Shown here piece after piece: positions 32,329-41,693 of a DNA stretch of 48,604 nucleotides (its first letter is position 1; every line of letters starts with the position of its first letter). A program made the translations under genes and the position numbers. The stretch is from PWPR01 sp046542315. GTDB taxonomy: Bacteria > Bacillota > UBA994 > PWPR01. Location of the stretch: positions 1 to 48,604 of the forward strand of contig JBKHBO010000006.1 of assembly GCA_046542315.1 (NCBI GenBank), read 5' to 3'. The notes beneath the pieces were generated by a model that was not told the DNA's origin, did not search any database, and saw nothing but the letters and a program-made list of their open reading frames with translations.

Positions 32329-33778
32329 AGAATATAACAAATTAATATTTGAGATTTCTAGGGATTCCCGAAAAGGATATACTTTACCAGACCTAGATGT
32401 TGAAGCAGATAGCCTTGATGATATTTTAGGTGAAGAGAACTTGAGAGAAAAAGATGCAAAACTTCCTCAAGTTAGTGAAGTCGATGTTGTCAGACATTTT
32501 ACAAAATTATCTAACAAGAACTATAGTGTAGATCATGGAATTTACCCTCTAGGGTCTTGCACAATGAAATATAATCCTAAAATTAATGAAGAGTTAGTTA
32601 ATTTATCTCAGATTAGAAATCTGCATCCAATGCAGCCTTTAGATACAGTTCAGGGTGCACTAAGAATGATGTATGATTTGCAAGAAATGTTAGCAGAAAT
32701 TGCTGGTATGGCTCAAGTTAGTCTTCAACCAGCGGCTGGGTCGCAAGGTGAGTTAACTGGATTAATGATGGTTAAAGCTTTTCACAATAAAAATGGTGAA
32801 GACCACAGATATAAGGTAATAGTACCTGACAGTGCGCACGGTACAAATCCAGCTACAGCTTCAATGGTAGGTTATGAGTTGGTTGAAGTTAAGTCAAATG
32901 AAGCTGGTACAGTAGATATGGATAATTTTAAAGAACTAGTAGATGATGATATAGCTGCTTTTATGTTAACTAATCCTAATACAGTTGGAATCTTTGAAAA
33001 AGATATTGTAGAAATTGCAAAGATGGTGCATGACGCAGGTGGCTTATTGTATTATGATGGTGCAAATATGAATGCAAATTTAGGTATTACTAGACCCGGA
33101 GATATGGGATTTGACATATTGCATTATAACTTGCATAAAACATTTAGTACTCCACATGGTGGAGGAGGACCCGGTAGTGGTCCAGTAGGTGTAGTAGAGA
33201 AATTAGTTGAATTTCTACCACTACCATTAGTAGAAAAGCAGGGAGACAAATATACTTTAAAGACCAATAGTGATGACTCAATTGGAAGTTTGATGAATTT
33301 CTATGGTAACTTTGGCGTTATGGCTAGAGCATACGTATATATGTTAATGATGGGTGGAAATGGCCTTAAAAAGGCAAGTGAACTAGCTGTGCTCAATGCT
33401 AATTACTTAAAAGAAGTATTGAAAAAAGAATACATTCTACCTGTTGATGATGTATGTAAACATGAGTTTGTTTTGGCTGGCATTGGCGAAAATGAGGCTG
33501 GTGTGACCACGCTCGATATTGCAAAACGTTTAATAGATTACGGTTATCATCCGCCAACAGTATACTTCCCATTAATCATTGATAGTGCCATGATGATTGA
33601 ACCTACAGAAACGGAAAGTAAGGAAAGTTTAGATGGATTTGCAAAAGCATTACTTGATATTGCAAAAGAAGCTAAAGATAACCCAGAACTTTTACATGCT
33701 GCTCCATTGAATGCACCTGTGACAAGACTTGATGAAGTTAAAGCAGCAAGAGAACTAATTCTAACTTGGGAAAGCTAA
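32321..33778 (+). CDS. gcvPB: Glycine dehydrogenase (decarboxylating) subunit 2
   Basis: A 485-residue PLP-carrying beta subunit. The Schiff-base lysine is K273 in 'NLHKTFSTPHGGGGPGSG'. Other marks: 'YPLGSCTMKYNPKINE', 'VPDSAHGTNPATA', 'GANMNANLGI', and 'EPTETESKE'. Start ATG 32321, preceded by GGGTGA and overlapping gcvPA; a GTG at 32312 would add three residues. Last gene of the operon, followed by a strong terminator. Confidence 0.97.
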   Translation: MFREYNKLIFEISRDSRKGYTLPDLDVEADSLDDILGEENLREKDAKLPQVSEVDVVRHFTKLSNKNYSVDHGIYPLGSCTMKYNPKINEELVNLSQIRNLHPMQPLDTVQGALRMMYDLQEMLAEIAGMAQVSLQPAAGSQGELTGLMMVKAFHNKNGEDHRYKVIVPDSAHGTNPATASMVGYELVEVKSNEAGTVDMDNFKELVDDDIAAFMLTNPNTVGIFEKDIVEIAKMVHDAGGLLYYDGANMNANLGITRPGDMGFDILHYNLHKTFSTPHGGGGPGSGPVGVVEKLVEFLPLPLVEKQGDKYTLKTNSDDSIGSLMNFYGNFGVMARAYVYMLMMGGNGLKKASELAVLNANYLKEVLKKEYILPVDDVCKHEFVLAGIGENEAGVTTLDIAKRLIDYGYHPPTVYFPLIIDSAMMIEPTETESKESLDGFAKALLDIAKEAKDNPELLHAAPLNAPVTRLDEVKAARELILTWES

Positions 33779-33800
33779 TTAGTAAACCTGATTAAATTAC

Positions 33801-33848
33801 ATATAGCACTTTTAGACTTACGGAGTCTAAAAGTGCTATATTTGTTTT
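33801..33848 (+). terminator. Rho-independent terminator of the gcv operon
   Basis: A perfect 18-bp stem (33801-33818 with 33824-33841; ATATAGCACTTTTAGACT and its complement) with a TACGG loop, followed by TTGTTTT. Confidence 0.95.
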
Positions 33849-33874
33849 AAAAATCATATCAAAAGAAGCAAAAA

Positions 33875-33912
33875 AAAAGTTATATATCTTTACTTAAAGT
33901 TATATAACTTTA
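33875..33912. repeat. Tandem palindromic operator-like repeats upstream of the Tad operon
   Basis: A perfect 18-bp palindrome TAAAGTTATATAACTTTA at 33895-33912 is preceded by a near copy at 33875-33892 (16 of 17 bases identical over the core, exactly 20 bp apart, about two helical turns). They sit 52-89 bases upstream of the promoter. A pair of dimer binding sites for a transcription factor is likely. Confidence 0.6.
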
Positions 33913-33963
33913 TACATGAATAAGTAGATTTGCCATAAATAACACTAAAAGTGCAATTAATTC

Positions 33964-33992
33964 TTGAAAAAGTAAAATCTATCAGATACAAT
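33964..33992 (+). promoter_or_regulatory. Sigma-A promoter of the Tad operon
   Basis: TTGAAA (33964-33969), 17-base spacer, TACAAT (33987-33992). Transcription would start near 33999, about 55 bases before the tadZ-like start. Nothing else was found in 33849-34054. Confidence 0.6.
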
Positions 33993-34054
33993 ATATTTAC
34001 AGTTTAAGGACAAATTGTACAGATCGACTGAGCGATAAAGTTAGGGTGTGTTAT

Positions 34055-35065
34055 TTGAAAATATTAATATATGATCAAGATTCTAATTATGTTAAAAGAG
34101 TTTCCTCGTTACTTGCTGAAATTATTGGAAGTGAGTTCGAGATACATTGTTGTAACTGCTATCAAGACATCGATGTAGAGATCAAAAATAAAGGCATTGA
34201 CATTTTGCTTATAGAAGAAAAATTGTGGCTTGAGTATAGTGAAAAAGCAGAAGATGTTTTAGTAATATTATTGTGCAATGAGTTGATTACCTATAGTGAT
34301 AAAAAGCTAAACTATATTTATAAATATCAAAGTATACGTACTATTGCAAAAAGCATTACGGACATGTATTTAGAGTATGAGCCCACGGTTATATCATTAA
34401 ATGCACGAAAACTGTCAAAGCTTGTAGTAATATATTCTCCAATAGGAGGCTCTGGTAAAACTACAATTAGTCTTGCACTAACTCATAGATTGGTTCAAAT
34501 GGGATTAAAAGCTCTATATTTAAACCTTGAACTGTTTGCCTCAGATAAATCGAGTGCAAAAGAGAGAGGAGGATTGAGTAATTTACTTAAATTGGCACAT
34601 CAAAATAAACCATTAGATTTAGAAGCACAAACTATTGTAAAAACTCAAAAAATTTATGATTATAAATATATACCATCAGTAGATAGTATCTATGATCTAA
34701 CTGATTATGAAAAAAGTGATTTTAGCTATCTGATAAATCAATTGAAAGAGTCAAGAATAGCTGAAGCTATTATTATAGACTGTGACTCGTATTATAGCGA
34801 TTTAACAAAAAATCTTATAGATTTAGCAGATATAGTTTATTTAGTAAATATTGATAAGATGTTGTCAAATGTTAAATTCCAATCATTTAAGTATCTTACA
34901 TCTTATTATCAAAAGTTTTTACCAAAAACTAAATTTATTCTTAACAAATCTAGTCAGTCAGGAAAATCTGAGTACATCTTAATACCAGACTATGGAAATA
35001 TTGATGATCAGCAGATAATACAAAAGATTTCGAAAAGTGTTGATTTTGATTCAAATTTAGCATGA
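34055..35065 (+). CDS. tadZ: TadZ/CpaE-like pilus assembly ATPase
   Basis: A 336-residue two-domain protein. Residues 1-~110 look like a degenerate response-regulator receiver ('KILIYDQDSNYVKRVSSLL', quoted as a mark), lacking a clear phospho-acceptor pattern. A MinD/ParA-type ATPase follows, with P-loop 'PIGGSGKTT' (K135), lacking the extra lysine of the deviant Walker A motif of most ParA proteins, and 'IIIDCDSYYSD'. TadZ places the Tad apparatus in the cell. Start TTG 34055 with AGGGTG at spacing 6; GTG 34046 is an alternative. It overlaps the CpaF gene (ATGA). Confidence 0.8.
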   Translation: MKILIYDQDSNYVKRVSSLLAEIIGSEFEIHCCNCYQDIDVEIKNKGIDILLIEEKLWLEYSEKAEDVLVILLCNELITYSDKKLNYIYKYQSIRTIAKSITDMYLEYEPTVISLNARKLSKLVVIYSPIGGSGKTTISLALTHRLVQMGLKALYLNLELFASDKSSAKERGGLSNLLKLAHQNKPLDLEAQTIVKTQKIYDYKYIPSVDSIYDLTDYEKSDFSYLINQLKESRIAEAIIIDCDSYYSDLTKNLIDLADIVYLVNIDKMLSNVKFQSFKYLTSYYQKFLPKTKFILNKSSQSGKSEYILIPDYGNIDDQQIIQKISKSVDFDSNLA

Positions 35066-36255
35066 GAAACAAGATTGTAGACATACTTACTAGGCAAGTA
35101 AAAAGTAAAAAGTCTAATCTTGATCTAAATGATAGTGAATTAGAAAGGTTTATTAGCAAAACGGTAAACAAATATTTTCAGGATAATAGTATTAAAGAAT
35201 ATAACTATATTGATAAGTTAAGGTTAGAAAAAAATATTTTTTACTCAATAAGAGGTTTAGGTATAATAGACAGAATTCTTGAGATGAGTAATATAAATGA
35301 AATAATGATAAATGGACCTAAAAATATTTATTACGAAAAAAAAGGTGAACTGATTAAATTTGAAGATAATCTTTCTTCTGAGAAAGATCTGTATGACTTA
35401 ATTGAGAGAATTGCAAATAATTCTGCAAAAGCAATTAATGTGGCTAATCCCATCATGGACACAAAGCTTAAAGATGGTTCAAGAGTGAATGTGATTTTAC
35501 CCCCTCTTTCGTTAGATGGACCAACAATTACTATAAGAGTTTTTAATAACAAAGTAGTAACAATAGATCAAGCTATTGATAATAATACATTGTCAGAAGA
35601 AGCAGCGAAGTTTTTAGAAAGATTAGTAAAAGCAAAATACAATATTTTTATTTCTGGAGGCACTAGTAGTGGAAAAACTACTCTCTTAAATATTCTATCA
35701 AACTTTATACCAAGTAGTGAAAGGATAATTACTATTGAAGACAATGCTGAATTGCAGATAAACAATATTAGGAACTTAGTTAGGTTAGAAGCACGGGCTC
35801 ATACAAATAAAAATCTAGAAGTAACTATCAAAGATTTAATAAAAACATCTTTGAGAATGAGGCCAGATAGAATTATTGTAGGTGAAGTTAGAGGGAGTGA
35901 AGCAATTGATATGTTACAAGCCATGAACACTGGGCACGATGGTTCTTTATCAACTGGGCACGCAAATTCCACATTTGATATGATAAGCAGATTAGAAATG
36001 ATGATAATGTCTGGGGAACAAAACTATCCACTGGAATTTGTACAAAGACAGATTGCTTCATCTATAGATATAATAATTCATATGACGAAGACTAAAAATA
36101 AAGAAAGAAGAATTTCTGAAATAAGTGAAATATTGAACAGTAAAAATAATAGTATTAATATTAAGCCACTGTTTGTGCTGAAACAAAGAGATAACATTAA
36201 AAGGCTAGTTTGCATTAATAGACTATCCAACACGAATAAACTAGAGAGGAGTTAA
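35062..36255 (+). CDS. cpaF: CpaF/TadA-type secretion ATPase
   Basis: A 397-residue hexameric ATPase powering Tad pilus assembly. It has an N-terminal helical domain, then 'EIMINGPKNIYYEKKGEL', Walker A 'SGGTSSGKTTLL' (K205), Asp box 'ITIEDNAEL', arginine fingers around 'LVRLEAR', Walker B 'RIIVGEVRGSEA' and the His box 'GHDGSLSTGHANS'. Start ATG 35062 overlaps the tadZ stop. The next gene follows 2 bases later, so translation is coupled. Confidence 0.93.
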   Translation: MRNKIVDILTRQVKSKKSNLDLNDSELERFISKTVNKYFQDNSIKEYNYIDKLRLEKNIFYSIRGLGIIDRILEMSNINEIMINGPKNIYYEKKGELIKFEDNLSSEKDLYDLIERIANNSAKAINVANPIMDTKLKDGSRVNVILPPLSLDGPTITIRVFNNKVVTIDQAIDNNTLSEEAAKFLERLVKAKYNIFISGGTSSGKTTLLNILSNFIPSSERIITIEDNAELQINNIRNLVRLEARAHTNKNLEVTIKDLIKTSLRMRPDRIIVGEVRGSEAIDMLQAMNTGHDGSLSTGHANSTFDMISRLEMMIMSGEQNYPLEFVQRQIASSIDIIIHMTKTKNKERRISEISEILNSKNNSINIKPLFVLKQRDNIKRLVCINRLSNTNKLERS

Positions 36256-36257
36256 AT

Positions 36258-37016
36258 TTGTTTTTTAAGTATAGAATAAGAGCTGAATACTCCTTTGACA
36301 AGAATATAATAATTTTAGTAATGGTTGCATCATTTTTATCTTATTTGATTTTTTATCTGTTTTATAATTCAAAAGTAATAAGTATATCTATGACATTTAT
36401 ATTGCTACCTTTTTACTTTATAAAAATAAAAGCTATGTTAAAAAAGAAAAATAAGAAAATGCTAAACAGTCAATTTTTAGAGTTACTACAAGCATTATTA
36501 ATAGGTATGGAATCAGGCCAAACTTTTCCAAAAGCTCTAGAAGCATCGCATGATTTATTAAAAGAAACATTAGGCAAACAAGCAATGTTAGTGAAAGAGA
36601 TAAAATTAATTTTATCAAAAACTAATAACAATGTTAGGCTAGATAAAGCTCTACTAGACTTTTCTAAAAATATGGAAATAGAGAGTATTGCAAATTTTTG
36701 TGATATATATAAGTATGCTTCAAAAAACTCTGATGAGTTAAGCTCTGTGTTGAAAAAGAACATAAAGCTGATAAGTGACACACAAAAACAGAACATGGAG
36801 ATAGATTCAATATTAGTTGAGAAGAAAATTGAAATAGTTTTGTTAAGTATTTTTCCTGTTGTATTGATGCTATTTTTTAGATTATTCTATCCTTTATATT
36901 GCAATTTGTTGTATAACAATTTAGTAGGAAGAATTACTATGACAACAGCTTTAATTATTTTTGTCTTATCTATTTTTACTGCACAAAGAATCTTAAAAAA
37001 GACGTATGATTATTAA
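36258..37016 (+). CDS. tadB: TadB-like inner-membrane platform protein
   Basis: A 252-residue protein of the GspF/TadB type. Hydrophobic segments at about 12-30 and 30-50, a cytoplasmic domain with 'FLELLQALLIGMESGQTFPKALEAS' (quoted in part), and two C-terminal membrane segments at ~195-215 and 225-245. It forms, with TadC, the membrane platform on which CpaF acts. Start TTG 36258 after GAGGAG. It overlaps tadC by 11 bases. Confidence 0.85.
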   Translation: MFFKYRIRAEYSFDKNIIILVMVASFLSYLIFYLFYNSKVISISMTFILLPFYFIKIKAMLKKKNKKMLNSQFLELLQALLIGMESGQTFPKALEASHDLLKETLGKQAMLVKEIKLILSKTNNNVRLDKALLDFSKNMEIESIANFCDIYKYASKNSDELSSVLKKNIKLISDTQKQNMEIDSILVEKKIEIVLLSIFPVVLMLFFRLFYPLYCNLLYNNLVGRITMTTALIIFVLSIFTAQRILKKTYDY

Positions 37017-37989
37017 TGTTGTTTTTTCACTTATATTGTTACTCATACTAGTATTTCAAATACTTGGAATAGTACTGGTTAACCCTAAAGATATAGAATT
37101 GGTTAAATCTCTTCAGATACTAGCACTAAAAACTAAGAACAACACATTTACAAAAGATAAGATTATAAAAATAAGCAAGAAAAATGTGTTGCTCAATATT
37201 TACACAAAAGTAAAATTCAGCAGGCTTGTTATTTTAATTGATAGCTCTTACTATAAGCTATTGACCATAAAAGTTTTCTCATTTATCCATGTTTTTAAAA
37301 AAAATTTAATTAGACTCTTCTATATTAAGTACAAAAGCAAAAATAAATCAGAAATTTTCTATTTAAAATTTCTTATTGAAGCTATAAAGAAGTTATTTCT
37401 AGGAAATTTTGTTGGATCTGCAATTGCTATTTTCTATTTAAGAGCTGGAAAACAAAATCTTAGCTTAATAGTATATCTAATTATTATATCTATTGCACTA
37501 ATATCAATTTATATACCAGTTGATAACTTGATACAGCTAAAAAAAAGAAGAATGTTGATTATAAAAAAAGAATTGCCAAAAATAGTATTAAAACTTAACC
37601 TGCTATGCAATGCGGGTTTAACTTTATCTCAATCATTTAAGCACATCATTAAAGAAGATAATGAGTTTTTACAAAAAGAACTAGCTAATATATATTCTCA
37701 AGTTATGGAAGGAAAAACATACATTGAAGCTGGAAAAGAATTCATTAAGCTATATGAACTAAAAGAGCTTATTTACTTCTTTAGAATAATAACACAAGCA
37801 CAAATACAAGGTAGTGATAACTTTTTGCAACAGTTAGAATCATTGAGGATAGAATTACAGTTTAATCGATTGAACAAAGCAAAGAAGAAAAGCGAAGTAG
37901 CGGATGCAAAGTTACTGTTGCCTTTAACTATGGTGTTTGTGGGTATAATGCTGATAGTTATTGTGCCAGTATTTATGAGTATTATGTAA
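37006..37989 (+). CDS. tadC: TadC-like inner-membrane platform protein
   Basis: A 327-residue protein. Membrane segments at about 3-25, 130-150, 152-172 and 305-327; cytoplasmic GspF-like domain at ~180-300 ('LPKIVLKLNLLCNAGLTLSQ' and 'FFRIITQAQIQGSD'). The start ATG overlaps tadB. It is directly followed by the strong ribosome binding site of the pilin gene. Confidence 0.85.
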   Translation: MIINVVFSLILLLILVFQILGIVLVNPKDIELVKSLQILALKTKNNTFTKDKIIKISKKNVLLNIYTKVKFSRLVILIDSSYYKLLTIKVFSFIHVFKKNLIRLFYIKYKSKNKSEIFYLKFLIEAIKKLFLGNFVGSAIAIFYLRAGKQNLSLIVYLIIISIALISIYIPVDNLIQLKKRRMLIIKKELPKIVLKLNLLCNAGLTLSQSFKHIIKEDNEFLQKELANIYSQVMEGKTYIEAGKEFIKLYELKELIYFFRIITQAQIQGSDNFLQQLESLRIELQFNRLNKAKKKSEVADAKLLLPLTMVFVGIMLIVIVPVFMSIM

Positions 37990-38001
37990 GGGGAGGAAAA
38001 C

Positions 38002-38184
38002 ATGTTTTATATTTTGAAAATCAAGGAGTTTATGAAAGATCAAAAAGGAGTATCACCTATAGTAGCTTCAGTTTTAATTATATTGATTGCAGTAATGCTG
38101 GCAGTATTAGTTTCTGATGGACTGAAAGCATGGATTGAGGACTTGTTCATCCAGTTTAGGAACTCAACAAATCATATACAATGA
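38002..38184 (+). CDS. Small pilin with archaeal-like N-terminus
   Basis: A 60-residue pilin-like protein placed where the Flp pilin gene belongs. A basic leader ending in K15-G16, then V17-S18-P19-I20-V21 and a ~20-residue hydrophobic helix, then a short amphipathic tail. Bacterial Flp pilins normally have Glu at position +5 after the cleaved Gly; here it is Val, and the 'VSPIVA' start recalls archaeal pilin N-termini. Start ATG 38002 after GGGGAGG, fitting high expression. An inner ATG at 38032, also preceded by AAGGAG, would give a 6-residue leader (MKDQKG). It overlaps the next gene by 4 bases. Confidence 0.7.
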   Translation: MFYILKIKEFMKDQKGVSPIVASVLIILIAVMLAVLVSDGLKAWIEDLFIQFRNSTNHIQ

Positions 38185-38564
38185 AATTTCAAGATGGCAG
38201 TGTTTTGGTTGAGTTTGCTGTTTATATACCAATTTGTTTATTAATAATAATCTCCATACTTTTCATATCTGTTGATAAAGCTAACATTATTAAAAAACAA
38301 AGTGAGATGATACAACATTTGAATGAAGATGTAAATAATAAAAGCCTTGCAGTATTTACAGATAAAAATAAAATCAATGACTCTGTAGAGTTATCTACTA
38401 TCAATGGAGCTATAAAAGAAGATATATCAGTTTTTATGGTTAGTTATGTTGCAAGAGCAAGAGATGTTTTAAGTAATATTAAGCTGCTTAAAGATATTTT
38501 GATAGATATTGGGATAAATAAAAATCTTTTTGATGAGATTGATTGGGCTTGGGAAAGCAGATGA
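38181..38564 (+). CDS. TadE-like pseudopilin
   Basis: A 127-residue protein with a short leader 'MKFQDG', then 'SVLVEFAVYIPICLLIIISIL' as the TadE-type hydrophobic helix with the Glu at +5. The extracellular part of ~95 residues is polar and unrecognised. TadE-like proteins are minor pilins processed by the prepilin peptidase. Overlaps its neighbours on both sides by 4 bases (ATGA), so it is tightly coupled. Confidence 0.75.
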   Translation: MKFQDGSVLVEFAVYIPICLLIIISILFISVDKANIIKKQSEMIQHLNEDVNNKSLAVFTDKNKINDSVELSTINGAIKEDISVFMVSYVARARDVLSNIKLLKDILIDIGINKNLFDEIDWAWESR

Positions 38565-40555
38565 ATCAGAGAGGATATATCTCAATATTTTTAGTATTGA
38601 TACTAATCCCAATAATTATAGGGCTTTCACTTATAGTGAGTATTTCAAAATATCATCAATTCGAAGCTAACTTGAGTGGCGATGCTAAATTAATAGCAAA
38701 CTCAATTTTAAGTAAATATGATAAAGAACTATTTAATAATTATGGGGTATTAGCAACTGATGGGTCGTTAAATAACAAGGAAAAGACTAGGTTTATCAAT
38801 GAAGTCAACCAACCTCCTTTTAGAGTAAACCACTTTGATATGAAATATTCAAAAAGCTTGATATCTGTAAATAATTTAAAAAATTCAATTATTAGTTATC
38901 AAACCAATAGATTTATCTATAACTCTTCAAAAAAATTAATTTCTGCAATACTTAGTAGAGAAAAAAATGAAAATAATGAAGACGTGTTATCAGGATTTAA
39001 AACTATAGCTGAATTATATGAAGAAGTACTTGAAGATTATGAATCCCTAAATAATTTGCTAATAGCTTTTCGTAATAGGCATAGCAATCTATACGATGAT
39101 TTTGTTGCAGAAATAAATAAAGAAGAGACATATATAGTTAATATTATAAATGAAATAAGAAACCAACCTCAAGAAGATACTGAGCTAGAAATTGACTCAA
39201 AAATCAATAATATAGTAAGTTCTGCTAAATATATTTCTAAAGAAGTTGATAGTATATGCAATCATTATAAGGGCTATTCAGATATTCTTAATAATATTTT
39301 ATTGAAAATAAGAACTCTTGAGAGCAAAGTAAATGAGATTAAGAATCTGAGTGAACAGTTTTATAAACTAGAGAGCAATTCAGAGAATCAAAATCTTAAA
39401 ATTATAATAGATAACTCGAAAGAGTTTAATAACTTAATAAACGACAATGAGCTGAAAACAAAAGTAAAAATCAATCTTGAAAAATCGAAAGATATAATCA
39501 AAGAATTGGATAATTTAGATATATTAGTCCAAGAGGATGGATCTACAAAAAAGATAAATTATGAACAGCTTAAACGTTTTAATTTAGAGTGGGTTAAAGA
39601 TTTATCTAGTGATTTAAGAATAATCAGTTATATAAGTTTAACTAATACTGAGTTTAATAGCTTGAATATATACCAAAATGAGATAGAAGAAGCACTTGGT
39701 AATGATACTGATTTTAAAGACTTAATTTCAAATTTGAAGAGTATTTTTGGTAGTGAAGATTTAGATTTTAATACTAAAACAATTAATGCAGAGAATGCAG
39801 AGAAATTATACTCAAATAATTACGAGAATGAGCTAAATAGTGAAGATTTAGTGAATAAAACTTTCTCTAAAGTAATTATGGTTGATTATATAAATGAACT
39901 TTTTAATTGCTATACTACGGAAAAAGTGAGTGAGAGTTTTTTCAATAAGAGTGAGATGGAATATATATTAAATGGTAAGTATTCTAATGAAGATAATATA
40001 AAGACAACTAAAAAAAAGATTATAGCGCTTAGAACCGCTTCTAACTTACAATATATTTTGACAAATCCCGAGATGATGAATTTCATAGGCGAATTTTCAC
40101 TTACTTTTTCTTCTATAAATCCAATATTAACTCCAATAATAAAGATTGTGCTGATATCTACTATTGCTGTAACTGAAGCGAATATCGACTACCACAGAAT
40201 GATTAAAAATAAGAAAGTACCTTTTCTAAAGGATGGAGATAGCTGGAACTTAAGTATTAATAGTTTGAGAAAAATCTATAAAGGAAATTTTGATTTCAAT
40301 ATAAAGGATAGCGACAATGGTTTAGATTATAATAATTATCTATCTATTTTAATCTTTTTTAGTAAAGAGGAAAGTATAACTAAAAGAGTTGGAGATCTTA
40401 TTCAATTAAATAATATGCAAAATAACGAAGATTTATTAGACTTTTCAAAACTATATCAATGCGTGAATGTGAAAATAGATGGTACTTATAGCATGTTTAA
40501 TAAATTCAATCTACTAAAGTTAAAAGTAGTAGAAGAAGGGGATTATCAATATTAA
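38561..40555 (+). CDS. TadG/DUF5702-like large pilus protein
   Basis: A 664-residue protein. Short leader 'MNQRG', membrane helix 'YISIFLVLILIPIIIGLSL', then a ~480-residue, strongly charged extracellular region with predicted coiled coils (~100-320, e.g. heptads around 'LRIISYISL'). A second hydrophobic stretch is at ~520-550. The layout matches DUF5702/TadG-like proteins. Start ATG 38561 overlaps the previous stop; the longer version at 38543 starts inside the TadE gene and has no family support. A role at the pilus base or cell surface is inferred. Confidence 0.7.
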   Translation: MNQRGYISIFLVLILIPIIIGLSLIVSISKYHQFEANLSGDAKLIANSILSKYDKELFNNYGVLATDGSLNNKEKTRFINEVNQPPFRVNHFDMKYSKSLISVNNLKNSIISYQTNRFIYNSSKKLISAILSREKNENNEDVLSGFKTIAELYEEVLEDYESLNNLLIAFRNRHSNLYDDFVAEINKEETYIVNIINEIRNQPQEDTELEIDSKINNIVSSAKYISKEVDSICNHYKGYSDILNNILLKIRTLESKVNEIKNLSEQFYKLESNSENQNLKIIIDNSKEFNNLINDNELKTKVKINLEKSKDIIKELDNLDILVQEDGSTKKINYEQLKRFNLEWVKDLSSDLRIISYISLTNTEFNSLNIYQNEIEEALGNDTDFKDLISNLKSIFGSEDLDFNTKTINAENAEKLYSNNYENELNSEDLVNKTFSKVIMVDYINELFNCYTTEKVSESFFNKSEMEYILNGKYSNEDNIKTTKKKIIALRTASNLQYILTNPEMMNFIGEFSLTFSSINPILTPIIKIVLISTIAVTEANIDYHRMIKNKKVPFLKDGDSWNLSINSLRKIYKGNFDFNIKDSDNGLDYNNYLSILIFFSKEESITKRVGDLIQLNNMQNNEDLLDFSKLYQCVNVKIDGTYSMFNKFNLLKLKVVEEGDYQY

Positions 40556-41693
40556 AGATGGATTTATTACTTTAGAAGCTCTTATTAGTATAGTTTTAGT
40601 TGTCTTATTCTTAGCTTCATTTCTTGTTATGATCGATGTTATACAATTGCAAATGCTGATGCAACATGGGTGTGACATGACTGCAATAGAATTTTCTAGA
40701 TATGCTCATACATTTTCAGCTTTTGAAATCGAGCACTTGTTATTCAACCAACCAGATAATAAGATTGATAAAGTTTATAAAGACTTAGATGATATAATCC
40801 GAGTTGCAAAGAGAGCTGTTGATAGTGAGACAGATGCAAGTTGGTTAGACATAAGAAAAGGAATTACGAAGCTACAAGCAAACTTTAATCAGACTTTAAT
40901 CTGGTTTGAAAATCCAAAAATTTTAAAAAATGATTTATCAGAGTTTTTTTTAGAAAATAGCATTGAATATCTAGTAAATACCTCAGGTGAGTATGTAGCA
41001 GAAAAATTGCTTAACAGATACATTGATAATATTGAATTGTCAAACCCATTTATTGAAATAGGTTTGATAGATCTAAGTAAGAGTGAGCTATTTAAAGCTC
41101 AAGGTGAGATTGATTTAATAGTTAACTATAATATAGAAATACAGATTCCGTTTTTGATTAATACAACAATTAGTTCTACTGCATCATCAAAAACTAGAGC
41201 ATTTATAAGTAATTCCATCACAGATGATAATGACAGTTCTGTTTGGAACACTAAAGATTACTGGTGGAGAGGCAAGTTTATTATTTCCCAGGAAATGAAA
41301 AGTATAAGTTTTAAAGTGCCAGATATAACAGGGATACATGGAGCTGAATATAAAAACTCTTTACTAAAGCTTTATAGGATAACATCATTTGATCCATTTA
41401 GAAAAACTAATGACTTAGATCAGTTTAGTAGTATTTTGTTAAAGCATATAAACACATATTCTAAAAAAGTTTTAGATTTAAATGAGATTGTTATAGAGAG
41501 TAAATTCGGAAAGAAAAGAAACATTAGTCTTAGAGATAGTAAACTTGTAAAAAAAATAATAGTAATAATACCGGAGAATATAGAACAAGACAAATTGCGT
41601 AAAATGAATAAAGTGAAAAGCAAGTATGAAGATGAATATGACTTAAGTATCCAGCTTAAGCTAGCTTATGGTAATTCCAGTTATGATAATTAA
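40551..41693 (+). CDS. TadE-like pseudopilin with a non-AUG start
   Basis: A protein of about 380 residues beginning 'IKDGFITLEALISIVLVVLFL', with a prepilin-like G-F-I-T-L-E motif and a membrane helix, so the N-terminus is surely this. No ATG, GTG or TTG exists in frame between the upstream stop at 40530 and ATG 40629, which lies after the helix. The likely start is ATT at 40551 (AAGGGG at 40536-40541, spacing 9), with ATT 40542 or ATC 40545 also possible. ATT 40551 overlaps the stop of the previous gene. The rest is a polar extracellular region of unknown fold. Confidence 0.65.
   Translation: MKDGFITLEALISIVLVVLFLASFLVMIDVIQLQMLMQHGCDMTAIEFSRYAHTFSAFEIEHLLFNQPDNKIDKVYKDLDDIIRVAKRAVDSETDASWLDIRKGITKLQANFNQTLIWFENPKILKNDLSEFFLENSIEYLVNTSGEYVAEKLLNRYIDNIELSNPFIEIGLIDLSKSELFKAQGEIDLIVNYNIEIQIPFLINTTISSTASSKTRAFISNSITDDNDSSVWNTKDYWWRGKFIISQEMKSISFKVPDITGIHGAEYKNSLLKLYRITSFDPFRKTNDLDQFSSILLKHINTYSKKVLDLNEIVIESKFGKKRNISLRDSKLVKKIIVIIPENIEQDKLRKMNKVKSKYEDEYDLSIQLKLAYGNSSYDN

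Noticed and set aside
38543..38560. Upstream start extending the DUF5702-like protein
   Set aside because: It lies within the TadE gene and lacks family support; ATG 38561 gives a typical short leader and membrane helix.
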